NCBI GenBank assembly: GCA_945871905.1
Contig: CAMBXL010000001.1
Location: 124,001-188,000 of the forward strand
Length of the DNA: 64,000 nucleotides
Direction: 5' to 3'
From: Chitinophaga pinensis
GTDB lineage: Bacteria; Bacteroidota; Bacteroidia; NS11-12g; UBA955
Under the pieces are notes generated by a model, which saw only the letters and a program-made list of their open reading frames with translations, did no database searches and was not told the origin of the DNA. Below, piece by piece: positions 55,781-63,956 of the stretch (its first letter is position 1; each line of letters begins with the position of its first letter). The position numbers and the translations under genes were made by a program.

Positions 55781-55797
55781 ACTTGGCTCAGCCAAGT
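55781..55797. repeat. 17-base perfect hairpin, T-type (ACTTGGCTCAGCCAAGT)
   Basis: 8-bp arms around one base. It matches the reverse strand of 37347-37363, including most of the surrounding 50 bases. Confidence 0.8.
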
Positions 55798-55870
55798 GGG
55801 TGACAATAATACAATAATCATTAAATCTTTCAACACCTCAGCAACTAAACAATACAACAACACCCTTTAG

Positions 55871-55963
55871 ACACCCTTCAATTCCCTTCGATAAACTCTG
55901 GGTAAACTAGCTCAGTATAAACTCACTCACTTGACTAGGCTCAGCCTAGTGGATGACAAAAGG
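55871..55963 (+). repeat. 93-base dispersed repeat, copy C
   Basis: Matches 18677-18769 at 91 of 93 positions. The differences are A to G in ACTCTAGG and G to T in CACGTG. The same short element follows both copies after about 10 bases. Confidence 0.85.
55934..55950. repeat. 17-base perfect hairpin, A-type (ACTAGGCTCAGCCTAGT)
   Basis: Identical to 18740-18756, within the 93-base repeat. Confidence 0.8.
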
Positions 55964-55971
55964 GCATTCAA

Positions 55972-55994
55972 CAATCTCGCTGCACGGCGTAAAA
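55972..55994 (+). repeat. Short dispersed element, copy in gap C
   Basis: CAATCTCGCTGCACGGCGTA followed by AAA, related to the copies at 18.6-19.0 and 37.4 kb. Confidence 0.55.
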
Positions 55995-56030
55995 CCAATT
56001 CCCTAAATCCTCTTTCCTAACCCCTAGACC

Positions 56031-57959
56031 CTAGTATTCCCCGCCCACTTTCCTGTCGTTTAACTTTGAGTTGTTGATTTTCGGTAATCTTGATGGTTTA
56101 GAGGTTAAGTTGGCACTATCTGTCAGGCTTTCCATAAAGGCTATGATTTGTTTGATTTCTTTTTTAGTCAACTCCAGTTTGTCGGTTCCTAAGGTTTGAT
56201 ATTCTAATTGGATACCAACTCCTGCACCACCACCATTGTTGTAAAAATTCATCACCTCATCTAAGGTTTGATAGGCGCCATTGTGCATATATGGTTTTGA
56301 AATAATAATGTTTCTTACCGTTGGTGTTTTAAATGAGTAATCATAAAAAGGAACTTGTTCTTTAAGCAATGCACCACCTCTGCCTTTGTCTTTGCCTAAT
56401 ACTTGCTTTTTTTGATGTGGGTTTTCTGATACACCCAATACTTCCGATTCCGATTCTGAATAAAAAGGTGGTACATTGCCGTTAAAAATAGGGGCAAAGT
56501 GACAAGTGCCACAAGCGGCTTTTCCCATAAATAAGTTAAAGCCTTCCACAATCGTATTTTCAGATTGACTTAATTTGTTGGGTGTATTCAGCATCAATTG
56601 GTCAAATTTAGAATTCAGCCCAATAATGGAACTTACATACACACTCATGGCAAATTGAGTATTTTGAATGGAAATAGCATGATTAGTATCCAATTGAAAG
56701 GCTTTGCTATAAAGGGTTTTATATTCAGAACTTTGGTTGATTTTATCTAAAATATCGTTCCAATTGGTGTTAAACTCCGAGCCATTCGTAATCACATGTT
56801 CCATTTGGTCTGTGAGGTCATGCGCTCTTAAATCATGAAAATAGCGGTCACTATAAATGCAATTGATAAGGGTAGGGGAATTCCTGTTTAAATGACCTTC
56901 ATAATTATAAGCCAAACTTTTAGCCAAATGGTCGGTGAACCCTTTTTCGGGATTATGGCAACTGGCGCATGAGCGTTGATTGTTGGCCGATAAAATAGGG
57001 TCAAAGAATAACAATTGCCCTAATGTTTTGGCATTATCGTTAATGAATTTTTTTGGTACATTGATATAATAATCTGAATTTAAAAAATCAGAGGCAAACA
57101 AATTATTAGACAAATAATTAAATGCTTGCGGTTTGTTATTTATTTCAGAGGGTAGTTCTAATTCTGATGCTAAATGGGCTTTAAGCAGTTGGCCGTAAAG
57201 AGGATTAATCACTTGGGTCAAAAACGCATAGCGATTGAATGTTTCAAAATTGTTGTTTTGTTTTAAATAGTTTATGCCTTTATTAAGGGTTTCAAAAATA
57301 GAATCACTCAATAATTTATTTTTGAGCTCAATTTCAGGTTGTAATAAGCTTAAATCGGATTGCATGGTTTCAAATACACTCAAAGCATCTTGAATGCCAT
57401 TGCCAGAACCGGGTGTGTCAAAACCTGTTAAACCCAAAGTAGCGATTCTGATTAATTCAATTCTTGCGGCAATGAAAATGTCTCTAGAATAAATTTCAGG
57501 TAAAGTCAATTGGTTCAATTGTTTGGTCATGTAATCCAATTGGATATGCATTTCTTTTGTTAAGTGTTCAGCGGAATCATCAAAGAGTAATTCATCTAGA
57601 ACTTGTAGGCCTTTAGGTTCTAATACATTTGCGCCAAAACTGTTTTGTTCCAACTTAGGCAAAGGAGCGCCATTGATGTTTTCTTTAATAAATATAGCAT
57701 TATAGTGTTCAGCTAAATATTCCCATGATTTGTAAGATTTTCTTAAACTAAAGTAACTCGATTTTAAAGCTTCAAAACTCAATGTTTTTTGTTCAAACTT
57801 GGATACTTTCCCATTGAATTCATTAACACTCGTTTTGAAATTCTCAAATCTTTTCATGTCATTTTTTTTAATGATTTCAATGGATGAATCACTGTTTTTA
57901 AAAGCAGAAATACTTATAATGATGATAAAGAGTGAAGTTATAGTATATAATTTATTCAT
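56031..57959 (-). CDS. Di-haem cytochrome c peroxidase-like protein with N-terminal extension
   Basis: 642 residues with a signal anchor (about 1-20). The C-terminal part (about 300-630) is a cytochrome c peroxidase/MauG-type domain. The two haem sites are CASCH (331-335) and CGTCH (483-487), with FTDH and YMHNGAYQTLDEVMNFYN as further family stretches. Residues 30-290 form an all-helical extension containing NGAPLPKLEQNSFGANVLEP, not needed for peroxidase activity in the shorter family members; I do not recognise its family. The protein should work in the periplasm on hydrogen peroxide or a partner protein. A hairpin separates it from the upstream PhoX-like gene. Confidence 0.85.
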   Translation of the reverse strand: MNKLYTITSLFIIIISISAFKNSDSSIEIIKKNDMKRFENFKTSVNEFNGKVSKFEQKTLSFEALKSSYFSLRKSYKSWEYLAEHYNAIFIKENINGAPLPKLEQNSFGANVLEPKGLQVLDELLFDDSAEHLTKEMHIQLDYMTKQLNQLTLPEIYSRDIFIAARIELIRIATLGLTGFDTPGSGNGIQDALSVFETMQSDLSLLQPEIELKNKLLSDSIFETLNKGINYLKQNNNFETFNRYAFLTQVINPLYGQLLKAHLASELELPSEINNKPQAFNYLSNNLFASDFLNSDYYINVPKKFINDNAKTLGQLLFFDPILSANNQRSCASCHNPEKGFTDHLAKSLAYNYEGHLNRNSPTLINCIYSDRYFHDLRAHDLTDQMEHVITNGSEFNTNWNDILDKINQSSEYKTLYSKAFQLDTNHAISIQNTQFAMSVYVSSIIGLNSKFDQLMLNTPNKLSQSENTIVEGFNLFMGKAACGTCHFAPIFNGNVPPFYSESESEVLGVSENPHQKKQVLGKDKGRGGALLKEQVPFYDYSFKTPTVRNIIISKPYMHNGAYQTLDEVMNFYNNGGGAGVGIQLEYQTLGTDKLELTKKEIKQIIAFMESLTDSANLTSKPSRLPKINNSKLNDRKVGGEY

Positions 57960-57982
57960 AATGCATTGGGTTTATTGAAAGA

Positions 57983-58014
57983 AAAAGAACCGACACTTTC
58001 GTATCGGTTCTTTT
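57983..58014 (-). terminator. Terminator after the PhoX-like gene
   Basis: The stem AAAAGAACCGA / TCGGTTCTTTT is closed by an inner AC/GT pair with one mismatch and a TTTC loop. It ends in a T-run on the reverse strand. Confidence 0.75.
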
Positions 58015-58041
58015 AATGTTTGTTTATGTTTTGAGATAAGG

Positions 58042-59901
58042 TTATTCAACAATGAATTTTTGAGTCATTCCTTCAGCATTTCTGATGAAATAAACACCAG
58101 ATGCTAATTCTTCAATGTTAATTAAATTAACACCTCTTGCTACTATTACTCTTTGTCCTTGAGCATTGTAGATAGCAACATCAGTTGTTTGGTTGAAATT
58201 TAATTCTCTAGAAGCAGGATTAGGATATACAGTAAACACATTGCTTTCTTCTTTTAAAGTATTGATAATTGAAGTTTTATTTACTTTAAAACCAGAGATA
58301 GCATAGGTTAATGAGTTGTTGTAAGGGAAAGTGTTAGAAGTGCTTGGGTGCTGAGCGTTAAATAACATTGTATTTTCGTCAATTGCAACTCCACCAGTTA
58401 CTTCACCACCTGGAGGGCAAGCAGTAATTCTAATCAAATTATTAAATGTTGGGTTAGGAATACTTAAGTCTAATAAATAAGTTTCACATACAATAGAAAT
58501 ATTTGATGGCATTCTGTTCCAGTTTGTACCATTTAAATCTTCTTGAATTATTAAGTATTCTTTTCCATCAATGTTGATATTGTGAATTCCATCAGGGTTA
58601 GAGAAATGGATTGGAGGGTAAGCAAATCTGTTTTGAGAAGTAAGAGCTGGAGCTAAAGGTCCACCTTCAATGTATGAACGTACTAGATTTGTAGCTGGGT
58701 CGAATTCTAAAACTCTACCATAATAGTCGTTAAATTTACCTGCTCTTACTGAGTCAGCTGCTTGAGCATCAGTTCCAGTAAAGCTTGAACCTTTCAATAC
58801 TCTGAATCTTGATTTATAACCATCAATTAAACCTTGGCTAACTACACCATATCTAGCATTGCCAGAGTTGAATGTAAATGCATCTCTACCAGTCTCTGTG
58901 ATATAAATTTTACCATTAGCTACAGTACCCCATTCTAATCTGTTGAACATAGAAGCACCTCTTCTTACAGCTACTGCATTTAAATCAACCAAAGTATCCA
59001 AATTATTTTCAATAGCAATCCATTTTGTTGGAGCATCTTGCTTGTATACAAACAATTGACCAGTTGTGAAATCATTAGCGGTAGTAGCAACAAATTTAGC
59101 TAAAATGCCCGGAGATCCATCTTCGAATAAATAAACAGTTTTGTTGTCATTCATTACAACACCACCTTCCCAACCAGCTCTACCCCAGTTGTATTGTTTT
59201 CTTACAGCTTTTGCATTATTTGGATCAATTTCTACCATCCAATTTAAGTTTTGGAATTTTTTCAAAACTTTACCATTGAATCCTGGAAAACCAGCAGGTG
59301 TAGTAGTTCCAATAGTGAAATTTGCAGTATCTTTAATACCGCTACCATTGTTAAATATACCACGGTTGCTTGTTTGCATCCACTCTTCAGCAGTCCAGAT
59401 TCTACCATTTGGCGCATTGATACCACCGCAGTTCATCCCTGTTTCACCAACAGTATTAACGAAATCTACGTTAAAGAATTTACCTTTTCTGCCATCAGTT
59501 AAAGTTTGGTCAACAACTTCTAGTTGGTCGTTACTACCTCTTTTCAGTTTGAACATGGTCATTCCGCCACCATCACCAATTTTAGCATCACTAGTAACCA
59601 TTTCGTGGTTAATAATAACATTTCCTAAAATACCATTAGAATTAGCAGGCGCTTTAGAAAAACCGATAAAATCGTGCCATTGTTTAGCAACTGACTTACC
59701 AGCCGCATTGCCATAAGTGCTTGTAGTTTGAACCGTATCAACTCCACCAACAAACAAAACTTGTTGTTTTAGAGGAGATCTTGGCATCCATACCGTTTTT
59801 ACAGACCATGAAGTGTCAATGTTCATTGGAAACGGTGTTTGAGCATTTGCTGCAAAAGCAGACAAACCCAAAGCGATAAAAGTAAAAATTTTCTTTTTCA
59901 T
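58042..59901 (-). CDS. PhoX-like (DUF839) secreted phosphatase with T9SS sorting domain
   Basis: 619 residues. A signal peptide (about 1-20, ending ANAQ) is followed by a PhoX-like beta-propeller: VIINHEMVTSDAKIGDGGGM, MNCGGINAPNGRIWTAEEW (equivalent to the PhoX metal-binding stretch), WGRAGWEGGVVMNDNKTVYL and GKIYITETGRDAF. PhoX enzymes are calcium/iron phosphomonoesterases, but active-site ligands were not checked one by one. The last 75 residues (VYPNPASRELNFNQ and LASGVYFIRNAEGMTQKFIV) are a type A T9SS signal. Its role is probably phosphate release outside the cell. A perfect inverted repeat overlaps its predicted promoter. Confidence 0.85.
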   Translation of the reverse strand: MKKKIFTFIALGLSAFAANAQTPFPMNIDTSWSVKTVWMPRSPLKQQVLFVGGVDTVQTTSTYGNAAGKSVAKQWHDFIGFSKAPANSNGILGNVIINHEMVTSDAKIGDGGGMTMFKLKRGSNDQLEVVDQTLTDGRKGKFFNVDFVNTVGETGMNCGGINAPNGRIWTAEEWMQTSNRGIFNNGSGIKDTANFTIGTTTPAGFPGFNGKVLKKFQNLNWMVEIDPNNAKAVRKQYNWGRAGWEGGVVMNDNKTVYLFEDGSPGILAKFVATTANDFTTGQLFVYKQDAPTKWIAIENNLDTLVDLNAVAVRRGASMFNRLEWGTVANGKIYITETGRDAFTFNSGNARYGVVSQGLIDGYKSRFRVLKGSSFTGTDAQAADSVRAGKFNDYYGRVLEFDPATNLVRSYIEGGPLAPALTSQNRFAYPPIHFSNPDGIHNINIDGKEYLIIQEDLNGTNWNRMPSNISIVCETYLLDLSIPNPTFNNLIRITACPPGGEVTGGVAIDENTMLFNAQHPSTSNTFPYNNSLTYAISGFKVNKTSIINTLKEESNVFTVYPNPASRELNFNQTTDVAIYNAQGQRVIVARGVNLINIEELASGVYFIRNAEGMTQKFIVE

Positions 59902-59912
59902 TTTAATTAATT

Positions 59913-59940
59913 ATTGTTGATGCAAAACTGCATCAACAAT
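59913..59940. promoter_or_regulatory. 28-base perfect inverted repeat at the PhoX-like gene promoter
   Basis: Arms ATTGTTGATGCA (59913-59924) and TGCATCAACAAT (59929-59940) around AAAC, 11 bases upstream of the ATG. On the reverse strand its centre holds a -7-like CAGTTTTG. It could be an operator or a 5' UTR hairpin. Confidence 0.75.
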
Positions 59941-60133
59941 GTTACCATTAGTTTGTTTTCAAATGAAAAGATTGAAAATTTAGTGTTAAAATTACAAGAT
60001 TTTAATGTGTTTTTTAAATAAAAACAACAGCTTGTGCAAATGGAGTTTGTAGTATTTGGAGATTTAAACGTTTGTCTACTAACAATATATTTAAAGGTAA
60101 TATAGAAAGGCTGTATTAATAAAATGTTTAATT

Positions 60134-61750
60134 TTACTCTTTTGCAATTTTTATTCTCGCAATGTTATTCCCTAAAGTATAACTTAAGGTGTAAATACCG
60201 GATTTAAGCATCCCGATATTGTTGATTAATATTGCATTATTTTCAATGTCATAATAGTTCGATAACACCAATTTACCATCTGAAGAATACATTTGAATTA
60301 AACTCGAGGTTTCTTCTGAATTTGCTATTAGGATGTTAATATGGTCTTTGCAAGGATTGGGAAAAGCAATATTATTTTTGTTTTTTTCAATTGATGTGAT
60401 AGTTGTATTTTTATCTTGGTATATTCTTATGTAATCAATTTCTAAAGTACTTTGAGTAAATGTTTGGCTTATGTTAGGAAGAATAGCAATATTTATAAGC
60501 AAGTATTGTTCTAAGTCAAAAGGCCAAGTGCTGTTGTTTTTTAACACAGGTTCATAAGTATAATGAACGACTGAATCAACGCTGAATTCGATTTTATCTG
60601 GAGTCCACTCCATCGAATACAAATGAAACGAATTAGAAGCATTTGGAATTGTTTGTCCCCCTAAATTGACGGTATTGCCAAAACTAGATGGGGAATGGAT
60701 AGCACTTTGAACAAAATTTTGATTTTGCCCCCAATGTTCTAGAATATCTATTTCGCCGCATGCCGGCCAAGGCGTGTTACCATAACCTAAGTTTTGCCAA
60801 TAAGCCCCTCTTTCATCAATGTTTTTTCCTAATGTCCATACAGCAGGCCACGTTCCAACGCCAAAAGGAAGTTTTGCACTAAACTCTACTCTGCCATATT
60901 TAAAGGCAAATTTTGAATTAAGCCTAGCGGAGGTGTATTGTTTGGTTTGGCCTTGGTCTGTGAAGTTTTCTTTCTTTGCTATCACCTTCAAAAGGCCATT
61001 TTCAACAATAGAATTACTTGTTCTGTTTGTATAATGCTGGATTTCACCGTTATACCAACTGCCGGATGTAGGAAGCTGAGTTTGATGATGCCAATTGTTA
61101 TCATTGATATGTCCGTTCGTGTTAAATTCATCAGCCCATACAAGTTTTGTGTATAGAGATTTAGTTGGAGGAGTAGCCAAGTATTCAAAGTTATCAAGAT
61201 AGGCAAGTACGCTGTCTCTGTTATTTTCTCCATTAATTTGAAATACAACTCTATTGAAATCTTTTCTTTGGATTGGAGGCAATGATCCTGCATTTAAGTT
61301 TCTGTATGCGTCTTTGGCAAAATCAAATGTGATTGTTTGCCATTCGTCTGTAAGTATAGTTTTTATTATTTCCGATTGGGTTGACCAAGGTTCGTTGATT
61401 TTACCATCTTGAAGTTTTAAAGAAACTTGATTGATTTGATTGCCGGAGATTTTGTTAGAAGGGACAAATATTTTTAGTGAAAAGACACTTCCTTTGGTAA
61501 GATCAAAATTTCTATCATTTTCAAATCTGACATTGGCGTATAATCCCCCTTTGTCTGAATATTCCAAAACCTTTGAAGAGTTGTTTTGGGGAGTGTTATT
61601 CGGATTTTGTATTCCGAGTTTAATGAAACAATCATCGCCTTTCCAAGAATTAATATTCCCATTCCCTTCAAAATCGTCTTTTAAGATTTGTGAGTTAGAA
61701 ATAAAGGGAAAAATCATTCCAATAAAACAAAAGGTAAATTTTTTAAACAT
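60134..61750 (-). CDS. Secreted GH16 beta-glucanase with T9SS sorting domain
   Basis: 538 residues. A signal peptide ends near residue 20 (ISNSQ). Residues 22-195 form a carbohydrate-binding-like beta-sandwich (LKDDFEGNGNINSWKGDDCF; AYLDNFEY). The GH16 catalytic domain (about 200-455) has the nucleophile Glu333 and acid/base Glu338 in GEIDILEHWG, plus RLNSKFAFKYGRVEFSAKLP. ILEHWG with GTWPAVWTL fits laminarinase/lichenase-type enzymes more than agarases or carrageenases. The C-terminus (AFPNPCKDHINILI; LKSGIYTLSYTLGNNIARI) is a T9SS type A domain. The divergent neighbour encodes a related module protein. Confidence 0.9.
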   Translation of the reverse strand: MFKKFTFCFIGMIFPFISNSQILKDDFEGNGNINSWKGDDCFIKLGIQNPNNTPQNNSSKVLEYSDKGGLYANVRFENDRNFDLTKGSVFSLKIFVPSNKISGNQINQVSLKLQDGKINEPWSTQSEIIKTILTDEWQTITFDFAKDAYRNLNAGSLPPIQRKDFNRVVFQINGENNRDSVLAYLDNFEYLATPPTKSLYTKLVWADEFNTNGHINDNNWHHQTQLPTSGSWYNGEIQHYTNRTSNSIVENGLLKVIAKKENFTDQGQTKQYTSARLNSKFAFKYGRVEFSAKLPFGVGTWPAVWTLGKNIDERGAYWQNLGYGNTPWPACGEIDILEHWGQNQNFVQSAIHSPSSFGNTVNLGGQTIPNASNSFHLYSMEWTPDKIEFSVDSVVHYTYEPVLKNNSTWPFDLEQYLLINIAILPNISQTFTQSTLEIDYIRIYQDKNTTITSIEKNKNNIAFPNPCKDHINILIANSEETSSLIQMYSSDGKLVLSNYYDIENNAILINNIGMLKSGIYTLSYTLGNNIARIKIAKE

Positions 61751-62078
61751 GGTTGGTTTTTTAAAATAAAGACTATTTTGGCAAATGTAATTCTTTTTAA
61801 AAATATTTCATTAAACTGTTAATGTATAAAATTCTAAACCCATTTAATTATTTATTTTTTACATAAAAATAAACGCGATTTTCAATAAAAATGGGGAGTT
61901 TTTTGTATTTTATTAATAATTCCCAGTGTTAATTTAAAAATAACTACTGTAAGTTTGTTTGTAATTATTTAATATGTAGCGGGTTAAATATTGTAGTAGT
62001 AGTGATGTAGTGTCAATATTTGTTAATTCAATGTTAAAAAATTTAATTTGTTTTCGGTTTTAATTAAAAATAGATAAA
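61751..62078. other. Divergent promoter region between GH16 and the module protein
   Basis: 328 very AT-rich bases. A GH16 -7 box lies at 61782-61789 (reverse). No clear -7 box was found for the module gene and no inverted repeat was seen. Confidence 0.5.
61782..61789 (-). promoter_or_regulatory. Predicted -7 box of the GH16 gene (TACATTTG)
   Basis: Exact reverse-strand TAnnTTTG match, 31 bases before the ATG at 61750. Confidence 0.5.
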
Positions 62079-63956
62079 ATGAAAAAAAATTACAAATTTA
62101 AAATGTTTAAAGTCAGTTTGATGTATCAAATTGCTTTCTTAACACTGCTTTTTTCAAGCATTGGTTTACACGCTCAAAAAAATCCAATTGATTTTGAAAC
62201 AGGCGGTAATGGCGCAACTTGGACGTGGACTGTCTTTGAAAACAGTTCAAACCCAGCTGTTGAAATTGTTACTAACCCGAATCAATCGGGGATTAATACA
62301 TCTTCTAAAGTTATGAAATTTAAAGCTTTACAAGCTGGAAATCCTTGGGCAGGTTGTGAATCAAAGCATGGTTCAACAGATTTAGATACTTTTTCTTGGA
62401 ATTCAAATAACCGTATCATTAAGATTATGGTATGGAAATCTGAAATTAGTGATGTAGCAATCAAAATTGCTTCAAGCACAAATTGGTCGGAGACAGAAGT
62501 TAAAATTCCTAATACAAAAATTAATGAATGGGAAGAATTGACTTTTGATTTTACTAATAAAATTAATCCTCCTTCAGGAAATGGTGTTTTAGACCAAATT
62601 ATTATTTTCCCTGATTTTCAAACAAGAACTAGCGATAATATCTGCTATATAGACAATATTACATTTAATGCAGGAACAGCATCTGAACCAACTACGGCTG
62701 CCCCAACACCTACACAAGCATCTGCTGATGTAATTTCAATGTTTAGTAATGCTTATACTAACAAAACGGTTAATACATGGAGAACTGATTGGTCGGCAGC
62801 AACTCTTTCTGATGTTAAAGTAGCAGGCAATGATACCAAAAAATACTCTTCATTGGATTATGTAGGAATTGAAACTGTTGGAGCAAATGTGATCGACATT
62901 AAGGATATGCTATACTTCCATATTGATGTTTGGACTCCCAATGTTAATTCTATGAGTGTGAAAATTGTTGATTTTGGTGCTGATGGTAATTTTGGTGGAG
63001 GAGATGATAAAGAACATCAAGTTACTTTAACTCCTACAAAAAACGGTTGGAATAGTTTTGATGTGCCTATGTCTGATTTTACTGGATTAACTTCTAAACA
63101 ACATATTGCACAATTAATTTTTAGTTGTACTCCTGCCGGTCAAGGAACTTTATATTTGGATAATATTTTTTATCACAAATCGCCAATTATCGACCCTAAT
63201 ACTCCACAGGAGGCTGCTCCAACACCAGTATTTGTGGGAACGGATGTGATTTCATTGTTTAGTAATGCTTACACCAATAAAACGGTTAATACTTGGCGCA
63301 CAGATTGGTCTCAAGCAACTTTATCTGATTTGCAAATCAAAGGTAATGATACTAAGAAATATACTTCATTAAATTTTTCAGGAATTGAAACTGTTGGTGC
63401 AAACGTTATTGATGCTTCTAGCATGGATAGATTTTATTTCAATGCTTGGACGCCTAATTTAACTTCACTTAAAGTGAAATTAGTTGATTTTGGTGCTGAT
63501 GGCGCATTTGGTGGAAGTGATGATAAAGAACATGAACTTACATTGACTGCTCCAACCTTAAACAGTTGGAATACATACGATTTGCCTTTGTCTAGTTTTA
63601 CTGGATTGACAACCAAAGCACACATTGCTCAATTGATCTTAGTAGGAACTCCATCAAATGCTGGAACTGTATTTATTGACAACGTTTTGTATAGAAAAGA
63701 AGCACTTTCTGTGTCTAATACTACTTTAAATACTATCAATGTTTATCCAAACCCAGCGACAGAACAAGTTACTTTATCTTCAACTAATACAATTGCTTCA
63801 GTTGAATTATTCAATAGCCTAGGTCAAAAAGTTTTAAACTTAAATTCTGATTCAAATATCGTGACAATCGATATTGCTAATCTTAACAAAGGTATATATA
63901 CTATAAAAACAAACACCGACAATGGACAATCTGTTTCTAAACTGATTGTAGAGTAG
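62079..63956 (+). CDS. T9SS-secreted protein with carbohydrate-binding-like modules
   Basis: 625 residues. An N-terminal signal peptide (to about residue 33, ending LHAQ) follows a basic start. Module 1 (about 35-205) is a beta-sandwich with NPIDFETGGNGATWTW and ICYIDNITF. Modules 2 and 3 (about 214-370 and 386-540) are near copies of each other, each with DVISxFSNAYTNKTVNTWR, VDFGADG.FGG.DDKEH, TGLT and YLDN/FIDN strands. Such modules accompany GH16 laminarinases in Bacteroidota, and the GH16 gene is adjacent. No catalytic domain is visible, so it probably binds polysaccharide. The end (VYPNPATEQVTLSS; LNKGIYTIKTNTDNGQ) is a T9SS type A domain. Confidence 0.85.
   Translation: MKKNYKFKMFKVSLMYQIAFLTLLFSSIGLHAQKNPIDFETGGNGATWTWTVFENSSNPAVEIVTNPNQSGINTSSKVMKFKALQAGNPWAGCESKHGSTDLDTFSWNSNNRIIKIMVWKSEISDVAIKIASSTNWSETEVKIPNTKINEWEELTFDFTNKINPPSGNGVLDQIIIFPDFQTRTSDNICYIDNITFNAGTASEPTTAAPTPTQASADVISMFSNAYTNKTVNTWRTDWSAATLSDVKVAGNDTKKYSSLDYVGIETVGANVIDIKDMLYFHIDVWTPNVNSMSVKIVDFGADGNFGGGDDKEHQVTLTPTKNGWNSFDVPMSDFTGLTSKQHIAQLIFSCTPAGQGTLYLDNIFYHKSPIIDPNTPQEAAPTPVFVGTDVISLFSNAYTNKTVNTWRTDWSQATLSDLQIKGNDTKKYTSLNFSGIETVGANVIDASSMDRFYFNAWTPNLTSLKVKLVDFGADGAFGGSDDKEHELTLTAPTLNSWNTYDLPLSSFTGLTTKAHIAQLILVGTPSNAGTVFIDNVLYRKEALSVSNTTLNTINVYPNPATEQVTLSSTNTIASVELFNSLGQKVLNLNSDSNIVTIDIANLNKGIYTIKTNTDNGQSVSKLIVE

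Larger units (their letters stand above)
55617..56030. other. Repeat-rich intergenic region (repeat gap C)
   Basis: 414 bases with no plausible ORF. It contains the promoter of the orphan gene at its left edge, a T-type hairpin (55781-55797), a 93-base repeat with an A-type hairpin (55871-55963) and a short element (55972-55994). It is the third place in the window with this repeat family. Confidence 0.75.
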
